Assembly: GCA_035293845.1 (NCBI GenBank)
Contig: DATGMB010000096.1
Coordinates: 1-64,000, forward strand
Source: DATGMB01 sp035293845
Lineage (GTDB): Bacteria; Acidobacteriota; Terriglobia; Bryobacterales; Bryobacteraceae
Length of the DNA stretch: 64,000 nucleotides
Reading direction: 5' to 3'
Part shown: positions 63,089 through 64,000 of the stretch, one piece after another
How positions within the stretch are numbered: the stretch's first letter is position 1
How the letters are laid out: every line of letters begins with the position of its first letter
Translations under genes and position numbers: made by a program
The notes under the pieces: generated by a model
Told to the model about the DNA's origin: nothing
Databases searched by the model: none
What the model saw: only the letters and a program-made list of their open reading frames with translations

Positions 63089-64000
63089 TTACTGCTCCGG
63101 CCCTTCCACCAGAATCCCCATCTCCCGGTAGATCGGGCGCACCAGACGGCGCAGCGTCGGCAGTTCCCGCTGGAACATCACGGCGCCAATCGCGCAGAGC
63201 GCGCCGCCGCCGATCATCGTCCACGGAGCGCCGGCCTTTGCCGCCACCGCGCCCGCAACCAGGCTCCCGAACGGCGAGATGCCCTGGAAGGCCATGGAGT
63301 AGTACGCCATGACGCGTCCCCGCTTGTCTTCGTCCACAATCGTCTGCAGGATCGTGTTACTCGCCGCCATGTGCCGCATCATTCCGTAACCCGCAACGGC
63401 AACCGCCACCAGCGACCACCAGACCGTGCGGGAAACGCCGAGGCCGATGAGCCCCGCCCCGAACAGCGTCGCCGAGATCACGATTACGCGGCCCAGGCCC
63501 AGCACCGTCGGCCGCATAGCCAGCGTGATTGCGCCGAGCAGCGCCCCGACGCCCGAAGCCGCCATCAGAAAGCCCAGCGTGTGGGCGTCCCCGTGCAGGA
63601 CCGTTCCCGCGAAAATCGGCATCAGCACCGTGTACGGCATTCCCACCAGGCTCACCAGGGCCAGAAACAGCAGCACGGCGCGGATCGGGTGCGAGTCCCT
63701 CACATAGCGCCAGCCCTCGATCAGCTCCGTCGTCATCCGCTGCCGCTCGGGCCGCGGGCCGGCGGTCACCCGCATCGCAACCAGCGAAGCGATCACGGCC
63801 AGGTAGCTGAAGCCGTCGATCAGAAAGCAGTAGCCTTCCCCGACCGCTGCGATCACCACGCCCGCCACGGCGGGCCCCACCAGGCGCGCGCCATTCACCA
63901 TCGACGAGTTCATCGCGATGGCGTTCCCCAGGTCCTCGCGGCGCTCGATCATCTCCACCACGAACGCCTGCCGCGCCGGCATATCGACCGCGTTGATCAC
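63089..64000 (-). CDS. MFS transporter (MFS_3/EntS-like), 5' end cut by window
   Basis: The visible 303 residues are the C-terminal three quarters of a major facilitator; the frame is open to the right edge. TM segments include VGPAVAGVVIAAVGEGYCFLI, AVLLFLALVSLVGMPYTVLM, FLMAASGVGALLGAITLA and VVWWSL-like helices. DMPARQAFVVEMIERREDLGNAIAMNSSMVNGARLVGP is a signature of the EntS/MFS_3 group of exporters. The substrate could be a siderophore, drug or metabolite. It converges with nothing; the next minus gene starts 18 bases downstream. Confidence 0.88.
   Translation of the reverse strand: MINAVDMPARQAFVVEMIERREDLGNAIAMNSSMVNGARLVGPAVAGVVIAAVGEGYCFLIDGFSYLAVIASLVAMRVTAGPRPERQRMTTELIEGWRYVRDSHPIRAVLLFLALVSLVGMPYTVLMPIFAGTVLHGDAHTLGFLMAASGVGALLGAITLAMRPTVLGLGRVIVISATLFGAGLIGLGVSRTVWWSLVAVAVAGYGMMRHMAASNTILQTIVDEDKRGRVMAYYSMAFQGISPFGSLVAGAVAAKAGAPWTMIGGGALCAIGAVMFQRELPTLRRLVRPIYREMGILVEGPEQ

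Overview
The window is G+C-rich, almost fully coding chromosomal DNA. It most resembles a soil Acidobacteriota of the Solibacter/Bryobacter type. The reasons are a VWFA protein of the acidobacterial family, several exported sugar enzymes (two Gfo/Idh/MocA oxidoreductases, two xylose-isomerase-like TIM barrels, two ThuA proteins, one AXE1-type esterase), and LPS genes (lpxA, kpsF) showing a Gram-negative envelope. This assignment is inference; the window has no rRNA or tRNA gene. I see no insertion sequence, prophage or CRISPR array.

Layout. 1-11.2 kb: an MlaF-type ABC ATPase (cut by the window edge), mobA, a lytic transglycosylase and an AMIN-domain amidase, lpxA, a Uma2 protein, a VWFA protein, then a minus-strand operon gltX-glnS-carbamoyltransferase joined by two 4-base overlaps. 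11.2-15.9 kb: galT, a TPR protein, yvcK and glmU. 16-30 kb: carbohydrate genes, including a myo-inositol oxygenase, an orphan sugar-binding lipoprotein, glpD, and an operon headed by an AhpD-like gene with an in-frame UGA. 30-36.4 kb: a pseudo-receiver, kpsF with a toroid-like protein, an M15-like peptidase, a STAS protein, an EVE protein and a TPR protein. 36.4-47.1 kb: a signalling block of four histidine kinases and a response regulator around a three-gene kai operon (KaiA-C/RsbU-N-like, kaiB, kaiC). 47.1-55.7 kb: ThuA plus esterase, then a four-gene STAS-adaptor-RND pump-outer membrane factor operon. 56-64 kb: a sigma-like protein, a sigma54 activator followed by a DedA-rhodanese gene with an in-frame UGA, three small or unknown genes, a GT-C-like membrane protein and a truncated MFS transporter.

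The most striking result is two genes in which an in-frame UGA stands exactly where the family has a redox cysteine: CPFU in an AhpD-like protein, with E72-C84-U87-H91 at AhpD spacing, and CTU in a DedA-rhodanese. In both, homologous sequence resumes in the same frame after the UGA and a hairpin lies just downstream, one with a GGUC loop. I read both as selenoproteins, so the genome should encode selA/selB/selC/selD elsewhere. Second is the compact kaiA-like/kaiB/kaiC operon beside several kinases. Third, many genes have a TANNNT -10 box only 5-10 bases before the start codon, suggesting common leaderless transcription.
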